The notes beneath the pieces are model-generated. The model searched no databases and was not told where the DNA came from. It saw nothing but the letters and a program-made list of their open reading frames with translations. Below are positions 17,978 through 27,060 of a DNA stretch of 64,000 bases, one piece after another (the first letter of the stretch is position 1; each line of letters opens with the position of its first letter). Source of the stretch: Couchioplanes caeruleus (GTDB lineage: Bacteria; Actinomycetota; Actinomycetes; Mycobacteriales; Micromonosporaceae); assembly GCF_023499255.1 (NCBI RefSeq), contig NZ_CP092183.1, positions 2,177,501 through 2,241,500 on the forward strand, read 5' to 3'. The translations under genes and the position numbers were made by a program.

Positions 17978-19710
17978 GCCGCAGCCTCCTGCTCGGTGAG
18001 CTGGGAAAGGACGATCTCGCGGTACGTCTCGTTGGTGTCCATGAGCTCCGTGTGGGTGCCGGTGCCGACGACCAGGCCGTTGTCCAGCACGACGATGCGG
18101 TCGGCGTCGCGGATCGTGCTGACCCGCTGCGCCACGATCACCACCGTCGCGTCCGCGGTCTGCCGGGCCAGCGCCGCCCGCAGTGCCGCGTCGGTGGCGT
18201 AGTCGAGCGCGGAGAACGAGTCGTCGAAGAGGTAGATCTCCGGCCGGTGGACGAGCACCCGCGCGATGGCCAGGCGCTGGCGCTGACCGCCGGAGACGTT
18301 GGTGCCGCCCTGTGCGATCGCCGCGTCGAGGCCGCCCTCCATCCGCTCGACGAAGTCGCGGGCCTGCGCCACCTCGAGCGCCGCCCACAGCTGGTCGTCG
18401 GTCGCGTCCGGGTTGCCGTACCGCAGGTTCGACCCGACCGTGCCGCTGAACAGGTACGGCTTCTGCGGCACCAGCCCGACGGTCCGCGACAGCAGCCCGG
18501 GGTCCAGGTCGCGCACGTTCACGCCGTCGACGAGCACCTCGCCGCCGGTCGCGTCGAACAGCCGGGGCACCAGGTTGAGCAGCGTGGTCTTGCCGGAGCC
18601 GGTGCTGCCGATGACCGCGGTGACCTCGCCGGGCCGTGCCGAGAGGCTGACGCCGCAGAGCACCGGCGCCTCGGCGCCGGGGTAGTGGAAGTCGACCCCG
18701 CGCAGCTCCAGGTAGCCGTGCCGGGCGAGCTCGGTGACCGGCTCGGCCGGTACGCGGACCGAGGTGTGGGTGCCCAGCACCTCCTCGATGCGCTCGGCGC
18801 AGACCTCGGCGCGCGGGATCATGACGAACATGAACGTCGCCATCATGATCGCCATGAGGATCTGCATGAGGTAGCTCAGGAACGCGGTGAGCGCGCCGAC
18901 CTGCATGGCCCCGCTGTCGATGCGGTGGCCGCCGAACCAGAGCACCGCGACGCTGGACAGGTTCACGATCAGCATCACGGTCGGGAACATCATCGCCATG
19001 AGCCGGCCGACGAGCAGCGAGACGTCGGTGAGCTCCTCGTTGGCCACCCCGTACCGGGCGTGCTCGCGCTCGTCGCGGACGAACGCGCGGATCACCCGGA
19101 TGCCGGTGATCTGCTCGCGCATGACCCGGTTGACCTTGTCGATGCGGACCTGCATGGTCCGGAAGAGCGGCCGCATCCGGGCGATGATCAGCGAGACCAC
19201 GATCAGCAGCACCGGGACGATCACCAGCAGCAGCGACGACAGCGGCACGTCCTGGCGCAGCGCCAGCAGGATGCCGCCGACACACATGATCGGCGCGGAG
19301 ACCATCAGCAGGAAGGTCATCAGCACCAGCATCTGGACCTGCTGGACGTCGTTCGTGGTCCGCGTGATCAGCGACGGCGCGCCGAACTGGCCGACCTCGC
19401 GGGCCGAGAAGTCCATGACCTGGCCGAAGATGGCGGCGCGGATGTCGCGGCCCACCCCCATGGCGGTCTGCGCCCCGAAGTACACGGCGGCGACCTGGGC
19501 GACGATCTGGACGAGCGAGACGCCCAGCATCCCCGCGCCCACGCGCAGCACGTAGTCGGTGTCGCCGGGCACCACGCCGTTGTCGATGATGTCGGCGTTC
19601 AGGGTGGGCAGGTAGAGCGTGGCCAGCGTGGCGACGAACTGGAAGAGCACGACCAGAGCGATCGGTCTTCCGTACGGCCTCAGCCGGTCCCGCAGGAGTC
19701 GGATCAGCAC
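17974..19710 (-). CDS. ABC exporter half-transporter (degenerate catalytic site)
   Basis: 578 aa, GTG start overlapping the tetR stop by 7 nt. Six transmembrane helices (~15-300) are followed by an ATPase domain with Walker A GSTGSGKTT and signature VSGGQRQ. Its Walker B is YLFDDSFSALD, where Asp replaces the catalytic Glu. This Asp-for-Glu change marks one subunit of heterodimeric exporters with one degenerate ATP site; the partner downstream keeps the Glu. Substrate unknown; the TetR repressor suggests induction by the exported compound. Confidence 0.9.
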   Translation of the reverse strand: MLIRLLRDRLRPYGRPIALVVLFQFVATLATLYLPTLNADIIDNGVVPGDTDYVLRVGAGMLGVSLVQIVAQVAAVYFGAQTAMGVGRDIRAAIFGQVMDFSAREVGQFGAPSLITRTTNDVQQVQMLVLMTFLLMVSAPIMCVGGILLALRQDVPLSSLLLVIVPVLLIVVSLIIARMRPLFRTMQVRIDKVNRVMREQITGIRVIRAFVRDEREHARYGVANEELTDVSLLVGRLMAMMFPTVMLIVNLSSVAVLWFGGHRIDSGAMQVGALTAFLSYLMQILMAIMMATFMFVMIPRAEVCAERIEEVLGTHTSVRVPAEPVTELARHGYLELRGVDFHYPGAEAPVLCGVSLSARPGEVTAVIGSTGSGKTTLLNLVPRLFDATGGEVLVDGVNVRDLDPGLLSRTVGLVPQKPYLFSGTVGSNLRYGNPDATDDQLWAALEVAQARDFVERMEGGLDAAIAQGGTNVSGGQRQRLAIARVLVHRPEIYLFDDSFSALDYATDAALRAALARQTADATVVIVAQRVSTIRDADRIVVLDNGLVVGTGTHTELMDTNETYREIVLSQLTEQEAAA

Positions 19711-20345
19711 CTCTCAGGCACCCCCGTGGTCGATTCGGATGGGACGAGCAGGCCGTCCAGGAGCAGCGACACCAGCTCCGCGCCGTCGAAGCGGGCGGGG
19801 TCGCCGAACGGCCCGTACGAGTTTGCTCCGCAGAAGAGCAGCAGCAGCTGAGCGACGTCGCCCGGCGACCGGCGCAGCAGCGCGGCGTCCGGCTCGATCA
19901 GCCGGGCGAGCGCGGCCTGCAGGCGCTCGCGGGCCGACGCCATCCGGGCGGCGGCCTCCGGTGGCGCCGCGGCGGCCAGCACGAGCTTGCGGGCGGCGGT
20001 CATGAGCTGGGCGTTCTCGGTGAACCGCCCATGGATCAGCTCGGCGGCCCGGGCCAGCCGGTGGCGCAGGTCGCCCCCGGGGCCGATGCCGGCGATCGCG
20101 TCGAGGGTGCGCTGCGGGTCGAGCGCCTGCAGGAGGGCGGCCACGATCAGCGACTGCTTGTCCGGGAAGACGCCGAAGATCGTGCCCTCGGCGACCCCGG
20201 CGGCCTGGGCGATCTGCCGGGTGCTGACGTCGACGCCGACCTCGTGCAGCAGCGGGACGGTGGCGGCGATGAGGGCCGCCCGCCGGTCGTCGGGCGCCAT
20301 CGCGGGCACCCGGCGGCGGCGTACGTGCTCGCGCGGAGAAGTCAC
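19704..20345 (-). CDS. TetR-family repressor of the ABC exporter operon
   Basis: 213 aa from the GTG at 20345. Longer starts exist up to 20411 but would place the palindromic operator inside the coding region, so the shorter form is preferred; it looks nearly leaderless. The HTH lies around residues 35-70 (STRQIAQAAGVAEGTIFGVF), followed by a helical ligand domain. It is first in the operon, with the two exporter genes behind it, a typical autoregulated efflux arrangement. Confidence 0.85.
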   Translation of the reverse strand: MTSPREHVRRRRVPAMAPDDRRAALIAATVPLLHEVGVDVSTRQIAQAAGVAEGTIFGVFPDKQSLIVAALLQALDPQRTLDAIAGIGPGGDLRHRLARAAELIHGRFTENAQLMTAARKLVLAAAAPPEAAARMASARERLQAALARLIEPDAALLRRSPGDVAQLLLLFCGANSYGPFGDPARFDGAELVSLLLDGLLVPSESTTGVPERC

Positions 20346-20359
20346 GCGGGGAAGCTTAA

Positions 20360-20377
20360 TGAGCGAGCGCTCACTCA
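20360..20377. promoter_or_regulatory. TetR-type operator
   Basis: An 18-bp near-perfect palindrome, TGAGCGAGCGCTCACTCA (one mismatched pair), lies 15 nt upstream of the preferred tetR start. Size and symmetry fit a TetR dimer site and imply autorepression of the exporter operon. Confidence 0.7.
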
Positions 20378-20391
20378 GCCACTGACATTTG

Positions 20392-20826
20392 TCACGACCG
20401 GGGCGTGTCACCCCACACGGCGAGCTCCCCGCCGGCCAGGCAGACCACGAGCACGCCGCCCGGCCCGGCCACCGCCCAGGACTCGAACTCGGCGTCGACC
20501 TCGACCAGCAGCCGCGCGCCGCTGCGGAAGCCGAGCTCCAGTTCGCCGGTGTCCCGGGTCCGCGCGCTGCTCACCACGTCGCCGAGCAGGGCGGCCAGCG
20601 CGTCCGACGGGTGCTCGCCCGGCTCCACGTCGGCGCGGCCGTACGGCCCGTCCAGGCGGGCGACGCTCTCGATCACCACCTGGGCGTGACCGGTGAAGGT
20701 GAGCACGATGGCGTGGCCGAGCCGCAGGTACTGCAGCTTGCGGCCGACCAGCACGTTGATGGACTGCGCTTGCCGCGGGCGCCATCCGGCGTCCATGTCG
20801 GCGACCATGACCGGCAACACCTGCAC
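20392..20826 (-). CDS. small conserved actinobacterial protein (DUF6188-like)
   Basis: 144 aa from the GTG at 20826; an ATG 6 codons later is a possible alternative and no start has a good ribosome site. The core INVLVGRKLQYLRLGHAIVL, followed by a beta-rich segment on ligand-like residues, resembles DUF6188 proteins of Actinobacteria, whose function is unknown. No signal or membrane segment. It lies between divergent tetR and padR units and seems monocistronic. Confidence 0.6.
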   Translation of the reverse strand: MQVLPVMVADMDAGWRPRQAQSINVLVGRKLQYLRLGHAIVLTFTGHAQVVIESVARLDGPYGRADVEPGEHPSDALAALLGDVVSSARTRDTGELELGFRSGARLLVEVDAEFESWAVAGPGGVLVVCLAGGELAVWGDTPRS

Positions 20827-20923
20827 CTCGATCGGCTCGTCGGAGCATCTGACGGCAGGACCGTAGCCCGGACTTTCATAACGGGGCCTTAAAGACCGGA
20901 TGGGATTTACTATTCCTTCAGCG

Positions 20924-20940
20924 TATACGCCGAGCGTATA
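20924..20940. promoter_or_regulatory. PadR operator overlapping the padR -10 box
   Basis: A perfect 7-3-7 inverted repeat, TATACGC-CGA-GCGTATA, ends 9 nt before the padR ATG. Its right arm overlaps TATAGT (20937-20942), a good -10 hexamer that would start transcription at or next to the ATG, giving a leaderless mRNA. PadR binding here would block RNA polymerase. Confidence 0.7.
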
Positions 20941-20949
20941 GTCGTCGGC

Positions 20950-21474
20950 ATGACGGTGCCGCTGACACTCCTGGGACTCCTCGAGCGCGAGCCCAGCCAC
21001 GGGTACGACCTCAAGCGCGACTACGACGCCTACTTCGGACGCGGCAAGCCCCTGTCCTACGGGCAGGTCTACAACACCCTCAGCCGCCTGGCGCGCGACG
21101 GCAAGGTGGTGATGAGCGAGGTCGGGCCGGGGGAGGGGCCGGACCGCAAGCGCTACGTCATCACCGAGCGCGGTGCCACCGAGGTGGACACCTGGCTCGC
21201 CGAGCCGGTGGAGCCCGAGCCGCACCTGCAGACCACGCTCTTCGCCAAGGTGACGCTCGCGCTGATGCTCGGCCGGCCCGCCGAGGCCTACCTCGACACC
21301 CAGCGGGCCGCGCACCTGAAGCGGATGCGCGAGCTCACCGAGATCAAGCGGCACGGCGCCCTCGTGGACGCGCTGCTCGCCGACCACGGCCTGTTCCATC
21401 TCGAGGCCGACCTGCGGTGGATCGAGCTCACCGCGGCCCGCCTCGACGCCCTCGCAGCGGAGGTACGCAGATGA
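20950..21474 (+). CDS. PadR-family transcriptional regulator
   Basis: 174 aa. The N-terminal winged helix starts at residue 2 (LTLLGLLEREPSHGYDLKRDY) and has the PadR wing LSYGQVYNTLSRLARDGKV. A C-terminal helical Vir_act_alpha_C-type dimer domain follows. No Shine-Dalgarno is present, and the -10 box 8 nt upstream suggests leaderless translation. The stop overlaps the ABC ATPase start by ATGA, forming a padR-ABC-FtsX operon that it probably represses until substrate (often an antibiotic or peptide) appears. Confidence 0.88.
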   Translation: MTVPLTLLGLLEREPSHGYDLKRDYDAYFGRGKPLSYGQVYNTLSRLARDGKVVMSEVGPGEGPDRKRYVITERGATEVDTWLAEPVEPEPHLQTTLFAKVTLALMLGRPAEAYLDTQRAAHLKRMRELTEIKRHGALVDALLADHGLFHLEADLRWIELTAARLDALAAEVRR

Positions 21475-22154
21475 GCATCATCGCCGCCCACGACGTCGTC
21501 CTGTCGTTCGGCAGCACCCCGGCCCTGCGCGGCGCCGGGCTGGCCGTCGAGCCGGGCGAGATCGTCGCGATCATGGGACCCAGCGGCTCCGGCAAGTCCA
21601 CGCTGCTGCACTGCCTCGCCGGCATCCTCGTGCCCGACCGGGGCGAGATCCACTTCGACGGCCGGCGGATCGACACGCTGGGCGAGGGCGAGCGCAGCGC
21701 GTTGCGGCGCGACCGGTTCGGCTTCGTGTTCCAGTTCGGTCAGCTCGTGCCCGAGCTCACCGCCGAGGAGAACGTCGCGCTGCCGCTGCTGCTCGGGGGC
21801 GTACGCCGGGCCGAGGCGGTGCGGTCGGCGCGGGAGTGGTTCCCCCGGCTGGGCCTCGACGGGCTGGAGGGCCGGCGCTCCGGCGAGCTCTCCGGCGGCC
21901 AGGCGCAACGGGTCGCGCTCGCCCGCGGGCTGGTGGCGCGCCCGCGGGTGCTCTTCGCCGACGAGCCGACCGGGGCCCTCGACTCGCTCACCGGCGAACA
22001 GGTCATGAACCTCATGGTCGACGCGGCGCGCGCGGAGGGCACCACCGTCGTCCTGGTCACCCACGAGCCGCGGGTCGCCGCGTACGCCGACCGCGAGGTC
22101 GTGGTCCGCGACGGCAAGGCGTACCCGCTGACCGCCGAGGCGGCCGTGTCATGA
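21471..22154 (+). CDS. ABC transporter ATP-binding protein (LolD/MacB-type)
   Basis: 227 aa, ATG at 21471 overlapping the padR stop. Walker A GPSGSGKST, Q-loop FQFGQLVPELTAEENV, signature LSGGQAQRVALARG and Walker B VLFADEPTGALDS are the LolD/MacB-type set. It should energise the FtsX-like permease encoded next (ATGA overlap). Such pairs serve lipoprotein or peptide-antibiotic mechanotransmission rather than uptake. Confidence 0.92.
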   Translation: MSIIAAHDVVLSFGSTPALRGAGLAVEPGEIVAIMGPSGSGKSTLLHCLAGILVPDRGEIHFDGRRIDTLGEGERSALRRDRFGFVFQFGQLVPELTAEENVALPLLLGGVRRAEAVRSAREWFPRLGLDGLEGRRSGELSGGQAQRVALARGLVARPRVLFADEPTGALDSLTGEQVMNLMVDAARAEGTTVVLVTHEPRVAAYADREVVVRDGKAYPLTAEAAVS

Positions 22155-24361
22155 TCCGCTTCGCGATCCGGCTCACGGTGGCGGGGGGCCGTGAGGCCGC
22201 GGCGCGGCTCGTCATCATCGCGGCGGCGGTGACCCTCGGCGTCGCGATGGTGCTGGCCGCGGTGGCCGGCATGAACGGCGTCGGCCGCCAGAACGACCGG
22301 TACGGCTGGGCGAACGCCGCGGTGCACCCGGCCGCGCCGGGCGACCGGGACCCGCTCTGGTGGCAGCTGCGCGTGGACACGTACGACCGCGCCCCCATCG
22401 GGCGCGTCGACCTGGCCGCCACCGGGCCGGGCTCGCCGGTGCCGCCGGGACTGCCGCGGCTGCCCGGCCCCGGCGAGTTCTACGCCTCGCCCGCCCTGCG
22501 CGACCTGCTCGCCGCCGAGCCCGCCGACCAGCTCGCCGCCCGTTTCCCGGCCCGGCTCGCCGGAACCATCGGGCCCGAGGCGCTACCGGCCCCGAACTCG
22601 CTCGTCGCGGTCGCCGGCTACACCCCGCAGGAGATGTCCGCGCGTCCGGGCGCGACCCGCGTCTCGCGCATCCCGGACACCGCGCCGGAGAGCTGCCCCG
22701 GCGGGTGCTGGGCCGGCATCCCCTCGTCCGGCCTCCAGCTCATCCTGGCCGTGGTCGCCGCGGCGCTGGTGTTCCCGCTGCTGATCCTCGTCGGCTCGGC
22801 GACCCGGCTCGCCGCGGCGAGGCGCGAGCAGCGCTTCGCGGCCATGCGGCTGGTCGGTGCGACACCGCGACAGGTCGTCGTCGTCTCCACAGTGGAGTCG
22901 ACGGTGTCCGCGCTCGCCGGTACGATCGCCGGCTTCGCGCTGTTCTACGCCGTACGGGCCCCGCTCGCCGCGATCCCGTTCACCGGAGCGCCGATGTTCA
23001 CCTCGGACCTGTCTCCGGGCGTGTGGGGGATCCTCGCCGTGGCGCTGGGCGTACCGTTGGCGGCCGCCGTGATGGCGTGGGTGTCGCTGCGCCGCGTACA
23101 GATATCGCCGCTGGGGGTGAGCCGGCGGGTCACGCCGCGCCCGCCGCGCGCGTACCGTCTCATCCCGCTGGCGCTCGGCATCGCCGAGCTGGCCTTCCTC
23201 GTGGGCCACCGGCCGGACACCACCAACGGTCAGATCCTGGCGTTCCTGCCCGGCATCCTCGTCGTCATGATCGGGCTCCTCGTGGCGGGACCCTGGCTGA
23301 CGATGGCGGCCGCCAGGCTGATGGCCCGGCGGGCGCGCCGGCCGGAGTCGCTGATCGCCGCGCGGCGGCTGGCCGACAACCCCAAGGCGGGCTTCCGCGC
23401 CGTCAGCGGGCTCGTGCTCGCGCTGTTCGTGACCAGCGTGGCGGTCGGCGTGATGACCGCGATCGCCGCCGACCGCGACCGCAGCGGCAGCGGCTACACC
23501 GACGAGATGGGGCTGATCTTCCGCGACGAGAACACCGCGCCCACGGGCACGGTCGTGCCAGCCGGCCTCACGGCCCTGCCGGGCGTGCGCGCGGCGGTCA
23601 CCGTCCGGGTCGCGCCGGACGACGTGCCGCCGCCCCCGGAGAGCAAGACCGAGTTCTTCTTCCCGTACGCGCTGGCGTCCTGCGCCGACATCGCCCGGGC
23701 CCCCGGGGCGAAGCAGTGCGCCCCGGGCGCCGAGGTCGCCTGGGTGTTCCCCGACCTGGTGGGCCCGGACCAGTTCACCCGTGCCTGGCCGGCCGCGGGC
23801 GTCGACCCCGCCCGGCTCAGCTCGTTCCGGGCGATGTCCCTGGTCGCTGAGACGGACGGCAGCACCGCGGCGGTGGAACGGGTGCGTACGGCGATCGGCA
23901 ACGCGTACCCGACGCGGTGGGGACCCATCACCCAGGGCGACTGGGAGGCCGAGACCAGCCGCGTCTTCCACGGCTGGAAACGGCTGTCGAACGTGGTGAT
24001 CCTCGTTAGCCTGGCCATCGCGGGCCTGAGCCTGGCGGTGAGCGTGGCGGGCGGCCTGACCGAGCGCGCCCGGCCGTTCAGCCTGCTGCGGCTCACCGGT
24101 GTCCCGCTGGCGACGCTGCGCCGGATGATCGCGCTGGAGAGCGTGACGCCGTTGCTGAGCGCGGCGCTGGTGTCGGCCGCGGCGGGGTTCGCCAGCGCCC
24201 ACCTGTTCCTGAAGGCGCAGATGAGGCTGTCCCTGCACTCGCCGGGCGCGGCGTACTACGCGTTCGTCGCGGGCGGGCTGCTGGCGTCGCTGGCGGTCAT
24301 CGCCTCGACCCTGCCGCTGCTGCGGCGCGTGACCGGACCGCAGGCGGCCCGCAACGAATGA
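22151..24361 (+). CDS. FtsX-like ABC permease
   Basis: 736 aa, ATG at 22151 overlapping the ATPase stop. A first transmembrane helix near residues 20-40 is followed by a ~160-residue extracytoplasmic domain with three Cys near 175-185. Then come three helices with the FtsX motif AARREQRFAAMRLVGATPRQV, a central membrane block, a second FtsX core (~410-640) with another external insertion, and three C-terminal helices. This is the duplicated FtsX architecture of actinobacterial bacitracin-type or stress ABC systems. Confidence 0.9.
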   Translation: MIRFAIRLTVAGGREAAARLVIIAAAVTLGVAMVLAAVAGMNGVGRQNDRYGWANAAVHPAAPGDRDPLWWQLRVDTYDRAPIGRVDLAATGPGSPVPPGLPRLPGPGEFYASPALRDLLAAEPADQLAARFPARLAGTIGPEALPAPNSLVAVAGYTPQEMSARPGATRVSRIPDTAPESCPGGCWAGIPSSGLQLILAVVAAALVFPLLILVGSATRLAAARREQRFAAMRLVGATPRQVVVVSTVESTVSALAGTIAGFALFYAVRAPLAAIPFTGAPMFTSDLSPGVWGILAVALGVPLAAAVMAWVSLRRVQISPLGVSRRVTPRPPRAYRLIPLALGIAELAFLVGHRPDTTNGQILAFLPGILVVMIGLLVAGPWLTMAAARLMARRARRPESLIAARRLADNPKAGFRAVSGLVLALFVTSVAVGVMTAIAADRDRSGSGYTDEMGLIFRDENTAPTGTVVPAGLTALPGVRAAVTVRVAPDDVPPPPESKTEFFFPYALASCADIARAPGAKQCAPGAEVAWVFPDLVGPDQFTRAWPAAGVDPARLSSFRAMSLVAETDGSTAAVERVRTAIGNAYPTRWGPITQGDWEAETSRVFHGWKRLSNVVILVSLAIAGLSLAVSVAGGLTERARPFSLLRLTGVPLATLRRMIALESVTPLLSAALVSAAAGFASAHLFLKAQMRLSLHSPGAAYYAFVAGGLLASLAVIASTLPLLRRVTGPQAARNE

Positions 24362-24372
24362 GGAGACGGCCG

Positions 24373-24405
24373 CGGGTCCCCCGGCGACGGGGTTCAGGGG
24401 ACCCG
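24373..24405. terminator. probable convergent terminator
   Basis: A 9-bp stem (CGGGTCCCC and complement) with a 15-nt loop starts 12 nt past the permease stop and overlaps the last codons of the convergent methyltransferase gene. Weaker than other hairpins in this window. Confidence 0.45.
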
Positions 24406-25212
24406 GGCCACCACGCCGTTGCAGGAGACGTCCTCGATGGACGGCCGTGGCCGCGGTTCGTTCTCCGCGCGCCAGCGGGACACCGACACCAGGCCCGGCT
24501 CCACGAACTCGAGGCCGTGCAGCAGCTCCGCGAGCCGCTCACCGGTGCGCGGCACGAAGCGCCCGCCCGGGTTGTTGGCCGACAGCTCGGCGATCGCCTC
24601 CGGGGTCTGGTATTCCCAGGTGGCGTGCGACACGACGACGTAGCTGCCGGAGGGCAGGGCGCCGACGAGCTTGTCGACGATGCCCTGCGGGTCCTCGTCC
24701 TCGCGGATGAAGTGCAGCACCGCGACCAGGAGCAGCGCGATGGGCTCGGTGAAGTCGAGGGTGGCGTGCAGGTCGGGGTGGGCCAGGATGACGTCCGGCT
24801 CGCGCAGGTCCGCGTCGAGGTAGGTGATCGCACCCTCCGGGCCGCTGGTGACGAGCGCCCGCGAGTGGGTCAGCACGATCGGGTCGTTGTCGACGTACAC
24901 CGTCCGGGTGGCGGGCTGGATGGACTGCGCCACGTCGTGGGTGTTGTCGGGCGCGGGGATGCCGGTGCCGATGTCGAGAAACTGCCGCACCCCCTGGCGG
25001 GCGAGGTGTTCCACGGCCCGGCCCAGGAACCGCCGGTTCTCGATCGCCATCAGCCGGATGCTGGGCATCGCCGCCTCGATGGCGTCGCCGGAGGCGCGGT
25101 CGGCCGCGAAGTGGTCCTTGCCGCCCAGCCAGTAGTTGTACCGCCGGGCCGGGTGCGCGACCGTCGTGTCGAACCGGCCTGCCGCACCGGGCTCCCCGTT
25201 GCCGCCGCTCAC
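24394..25212 (-). CDS. DUF574-family SAM-dependent methyltransferase
   Basis: 272 aa from the GTG at 25212, which has GGGAGG 4-9 nt upstream. The N-terminal ARRYNYWLGGKDHFAADR signature and the SAM motif FLDIGTGIPAPDNTHDVAQ identify the actinobacterial DUF574 / Methyltransf_19 group, of which actinomycetes have many paralogs. The substrate is unknown. A monocistronic unit followed by the GNAT gene's territory. Confidence 0.88.
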   Translation of the reverse strand: MSGGNGEPGAAGRFDTTVAHPARRYNYWLGGKDHFAADRASGDAIEAAMPSIRLMAIENRRFLGRAVEHLARQGVRQFLDIGTGIPAPDNTHDVAQSIQPATRTVYVDNDPIVLTHSRALVTSGPEGAITYLDADLREPDVILAHPDLHATLDFTEPIALLLVAVLHFIREDEDPQGIVDKLVGALPSGSYVVVSHATWEYQTPEAIAELSANNPGGRFVPRTGERLAELLHGLEFVEPGLVSVSRWRAENEPRPRPSIEDVSCNGVVARVP

Positions 25213-25253
25213 GCTGCCTCCCACCCCTGGGCGAAGAACGTCACCTCTCGATC

Positions 25254-25817
25254 CTAATGACCGATCCCCAGGGTCCCTCGGGCGAGGGCGGGCCGTTCGA
25301 AGACGAGCTCGAGGCCGTCCTCGTCGTCCCACTGGTCGCCCACCTGCCGGAAGCCGTGCCGGGCGGCGAGGGCCAGCGACGGCACGTTGTCGGGCCGGAT
25401 CGACAGCCGGACCGTGCGGACCTCCGGTTCCCGGGCCGCCCGCTCCAGCAGGGCGGCCAGGGCGGCACCGCCGTAGCCGCGGCGGCGGTACGCGGGGTCG
25501 ACGGCGTACCCGATCTCGACCAGCCCCTCCTCGGGCCGCCCGTGGTACCCGGCCCGGCCGACGGCCCGCCCGGCCTCCTCGTCCCAGACCACGCCCGTGA
25601 CCCACGCGGCCTCTTCCTGATCCGCCACGACCTGACGGTGCCGCCGCAGCCACAGGCCGCTGTTGTCGGGCCCGGCCAGCCAGGCGCTGAGCGGTACGGG
25701 CGCGGCGGCCTGCGCGGCGGCGAGATCCTGGCGGCTCAGTGCCTCGAGGGCGGTGACGCTCAGCTGGACGATGCGGATGCGGGGAAGCTCGATCACCGCT
25801 GGAGCGTACGTAATCAC
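25254..25817 (-). CDS. GNAT-family N-acetyltransferase
   Basis: 187 aa. The acetyl-CoA pyrophosphate loop RRRGYGGAAL follows the GYAVDPAYR strand, and the downstream LSIRPDNVPSLALAARHGFRQVG is the GNAT motif B. The ATG at 25817 is annotated, but the GTG 7 codons downstream (VIELPRIRIV) may be the true start. It lies 41 nt upstream of the DUF574 gene on the same strand and could be co-transcribed with it. Substrate unknown. Confidence 0.85.
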   Translation of the reverse strand: MITYAPAVIELPRIRIVQLSVTALEALSRQDLAAAQAAAPVPLSAWLAGPDNSGLWLRRHRQVVADQEEAAWVTGVVWDEEAGRAVGRAGYHGRPEEGLVEIGYAVDPAYRRRGYGGAALAALLERAAREPEVRTVRLSIRPDNVPSLALAARHGFRQVGDQWDDEDGLELVFERPALARGTLGIGH

Positions 25818-26203
25818 GCCGGCTCCCGCGCTGAGCTGCGGCTGCCGGTGCCCCGTGCCCCGCGGACGCGCTATTCGGGTCCGCGGGTGCGGAATACGCG
25901 TTGAAAGATCTACGACAGTCTGTCTTTGCCGTCCGATCCGGCGCTCTAACCTGAGTGAGCAATTCCTGCGGTGGTGCGAAGCGGAAAAAGATCGGCGAAC
26001 GCCAAAGAATGGCGAGAGCGTCGAATGCCGTCCCGGGGACGGCGCATCTCCGCGATCGAATTCATGGACATCCGTCCGTCGGCGATGCCGGCGGTGCGTG
26101 AGCGATCCGTCCGCACGCGTTCAGTACCACCGCCGCCGGCGGATCCATCGTCCGGTCCCACAGTCACGCCCCCGCCCGGGGGCGATTCATCGGAAGGTAC
26201 CGC
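25818..26203. other. 386-nt intergenic region ahead of the DUF2589 cassette
   Basis: This divergent gap should hold promoters for the GNAT gene (-) and the DUF2589 cassette (+). It is lower in GC than its surroundings around 25900-26100. I see no convincing tRNA, hairpin or riboswitch motif. GGAAGG at 26193-26198 is the ribosome site of the first cassette gene. Confidence 0.4.
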
Positions 26204-27016
26204 ATGACCTCGTCGAACTCGCCCGAGCAGCACAACGTGGACGCGACCACCCGGTCCGCCGCCCCGGCGGCGGCCGGGCCCGCCGACCCCGCCACCGCAT
26301 CACTCGCCGTCCCGTCGGGCGACCTGCCCGCCGGGCAGGTGGCCGTCTCGCCCGCCGAGGCCACGGCGGACACCGGCCGGGCCGCGGCGCAGCTGGGCGC
26401 GACGCTCGCCGCGGCCGCCGCGCCGCAAGGACTCGACGCGCCGACGACGAACTTCACGTCGGAGCTGAACAACATCGACTTCAAGAAGATGATCGGAGGC
26501 CCGTTGCAGGCGGCCGTCGATGCGCAGGTCGCGTCCTCGCTGGCCACCATCGACTTCATCAACAAGGTGGGCTTCACCGACGTCGCGACCACCGGTCCCG
26601 AGCCCGCCGACGGTCAGCCGGTGGCCATCAAGCGAGAACTCGTGATGGTGGACTTCAGCCACAAGCGCACGGACCTGGACAAAGATGGGAATCCCGGCAC
26701 GACGAAGATCTTCGTCCGGGTGCCCCTGCTGGCGATGCTGCCGATCCCGTCCCTGCGTATCGAGCAGGTGGTGATCGACTTCAACGTGAAGCTCAACTCG
26801 GTGGAGACCGCCAGCGTCTCGGACCAGCTGAAGGTCGGCGCCGAGGTGGGCGGCGGATTCGGCCCGGTGAACTTCAAGGTGTCCGCGTCGTACCAGCGCC
26901 AGACGTCGACCAACGTGGAAGTCAAGAAGGAATATGCGTTGAACGTCAACGTGAAGGCCGTGCAGGACGAGATCCCCGCCGGCCTGGAGAAGATTCTCGG
27001 AATGCTTTCCGCGTGA
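26204..27016 (+). CDS. DUF2589 domain-containing protein
   Basis: 270 aa, ATG preceded by GGAAGG. An Ala/Pro/Thr-rich, probably disordered ~90-residue N-terminus precedes the DUF2589 core. The core has FTSELNNIDFKKMIGGPLQAA, VPLLAMLPIPSLRIEQVVIDFNVKL, and a paired beta region GGGFGPVNFKVSASYQRQ with VKKEYALNVNVKAVQDEIP. The family is known only as conserved, often encoded next to other uncharacterised genes. There is no signal peptide or membrane helix. It leads a three-gene unit with 44-nt and 2-nt spacings. Confidence 0.85.
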   Translation: MTSSNSPEQHNVDATTRSAAPAAAGPADPATASLAVPSGDLPAGQVAVSPAEATADTGRAAAQLGATLAAAAAPQGLDAPTTNFTSELNNIDFKKMIGGPLQAAVDAQVASSLATIDFINKVGFTDVATTGPEPADGQPVAIKRELVMVDFSHKRTDLDKDGNPGTTKIFVRVPLLAMLPIPSLRIEQVVIDFNVKLNSVETASVSDQLKVGAEVGGGFGPVNFKVSASYQRQTSTNVEVKKEYALNVNVKAVQDEIPAGLEKILGMLSA

Positions 27017-27060
27017 CGATCCCCGACCGAGTGAACTGACGAGACGAGGGGCGGGCGACC

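Noticed and set aside
17885..19285. Long minus-strand frame of 466 codons overlapping the ABC gene
   Set aside because: Shadow frame for most of its length; only its last 31 codons (the micro-ORF) are free-standing and have a ribosome site.
20345..20411. Longer TetR start at 20411
   Set aside because: It would put the operator palindrome inside the gene and adds an N-terminus without family match.
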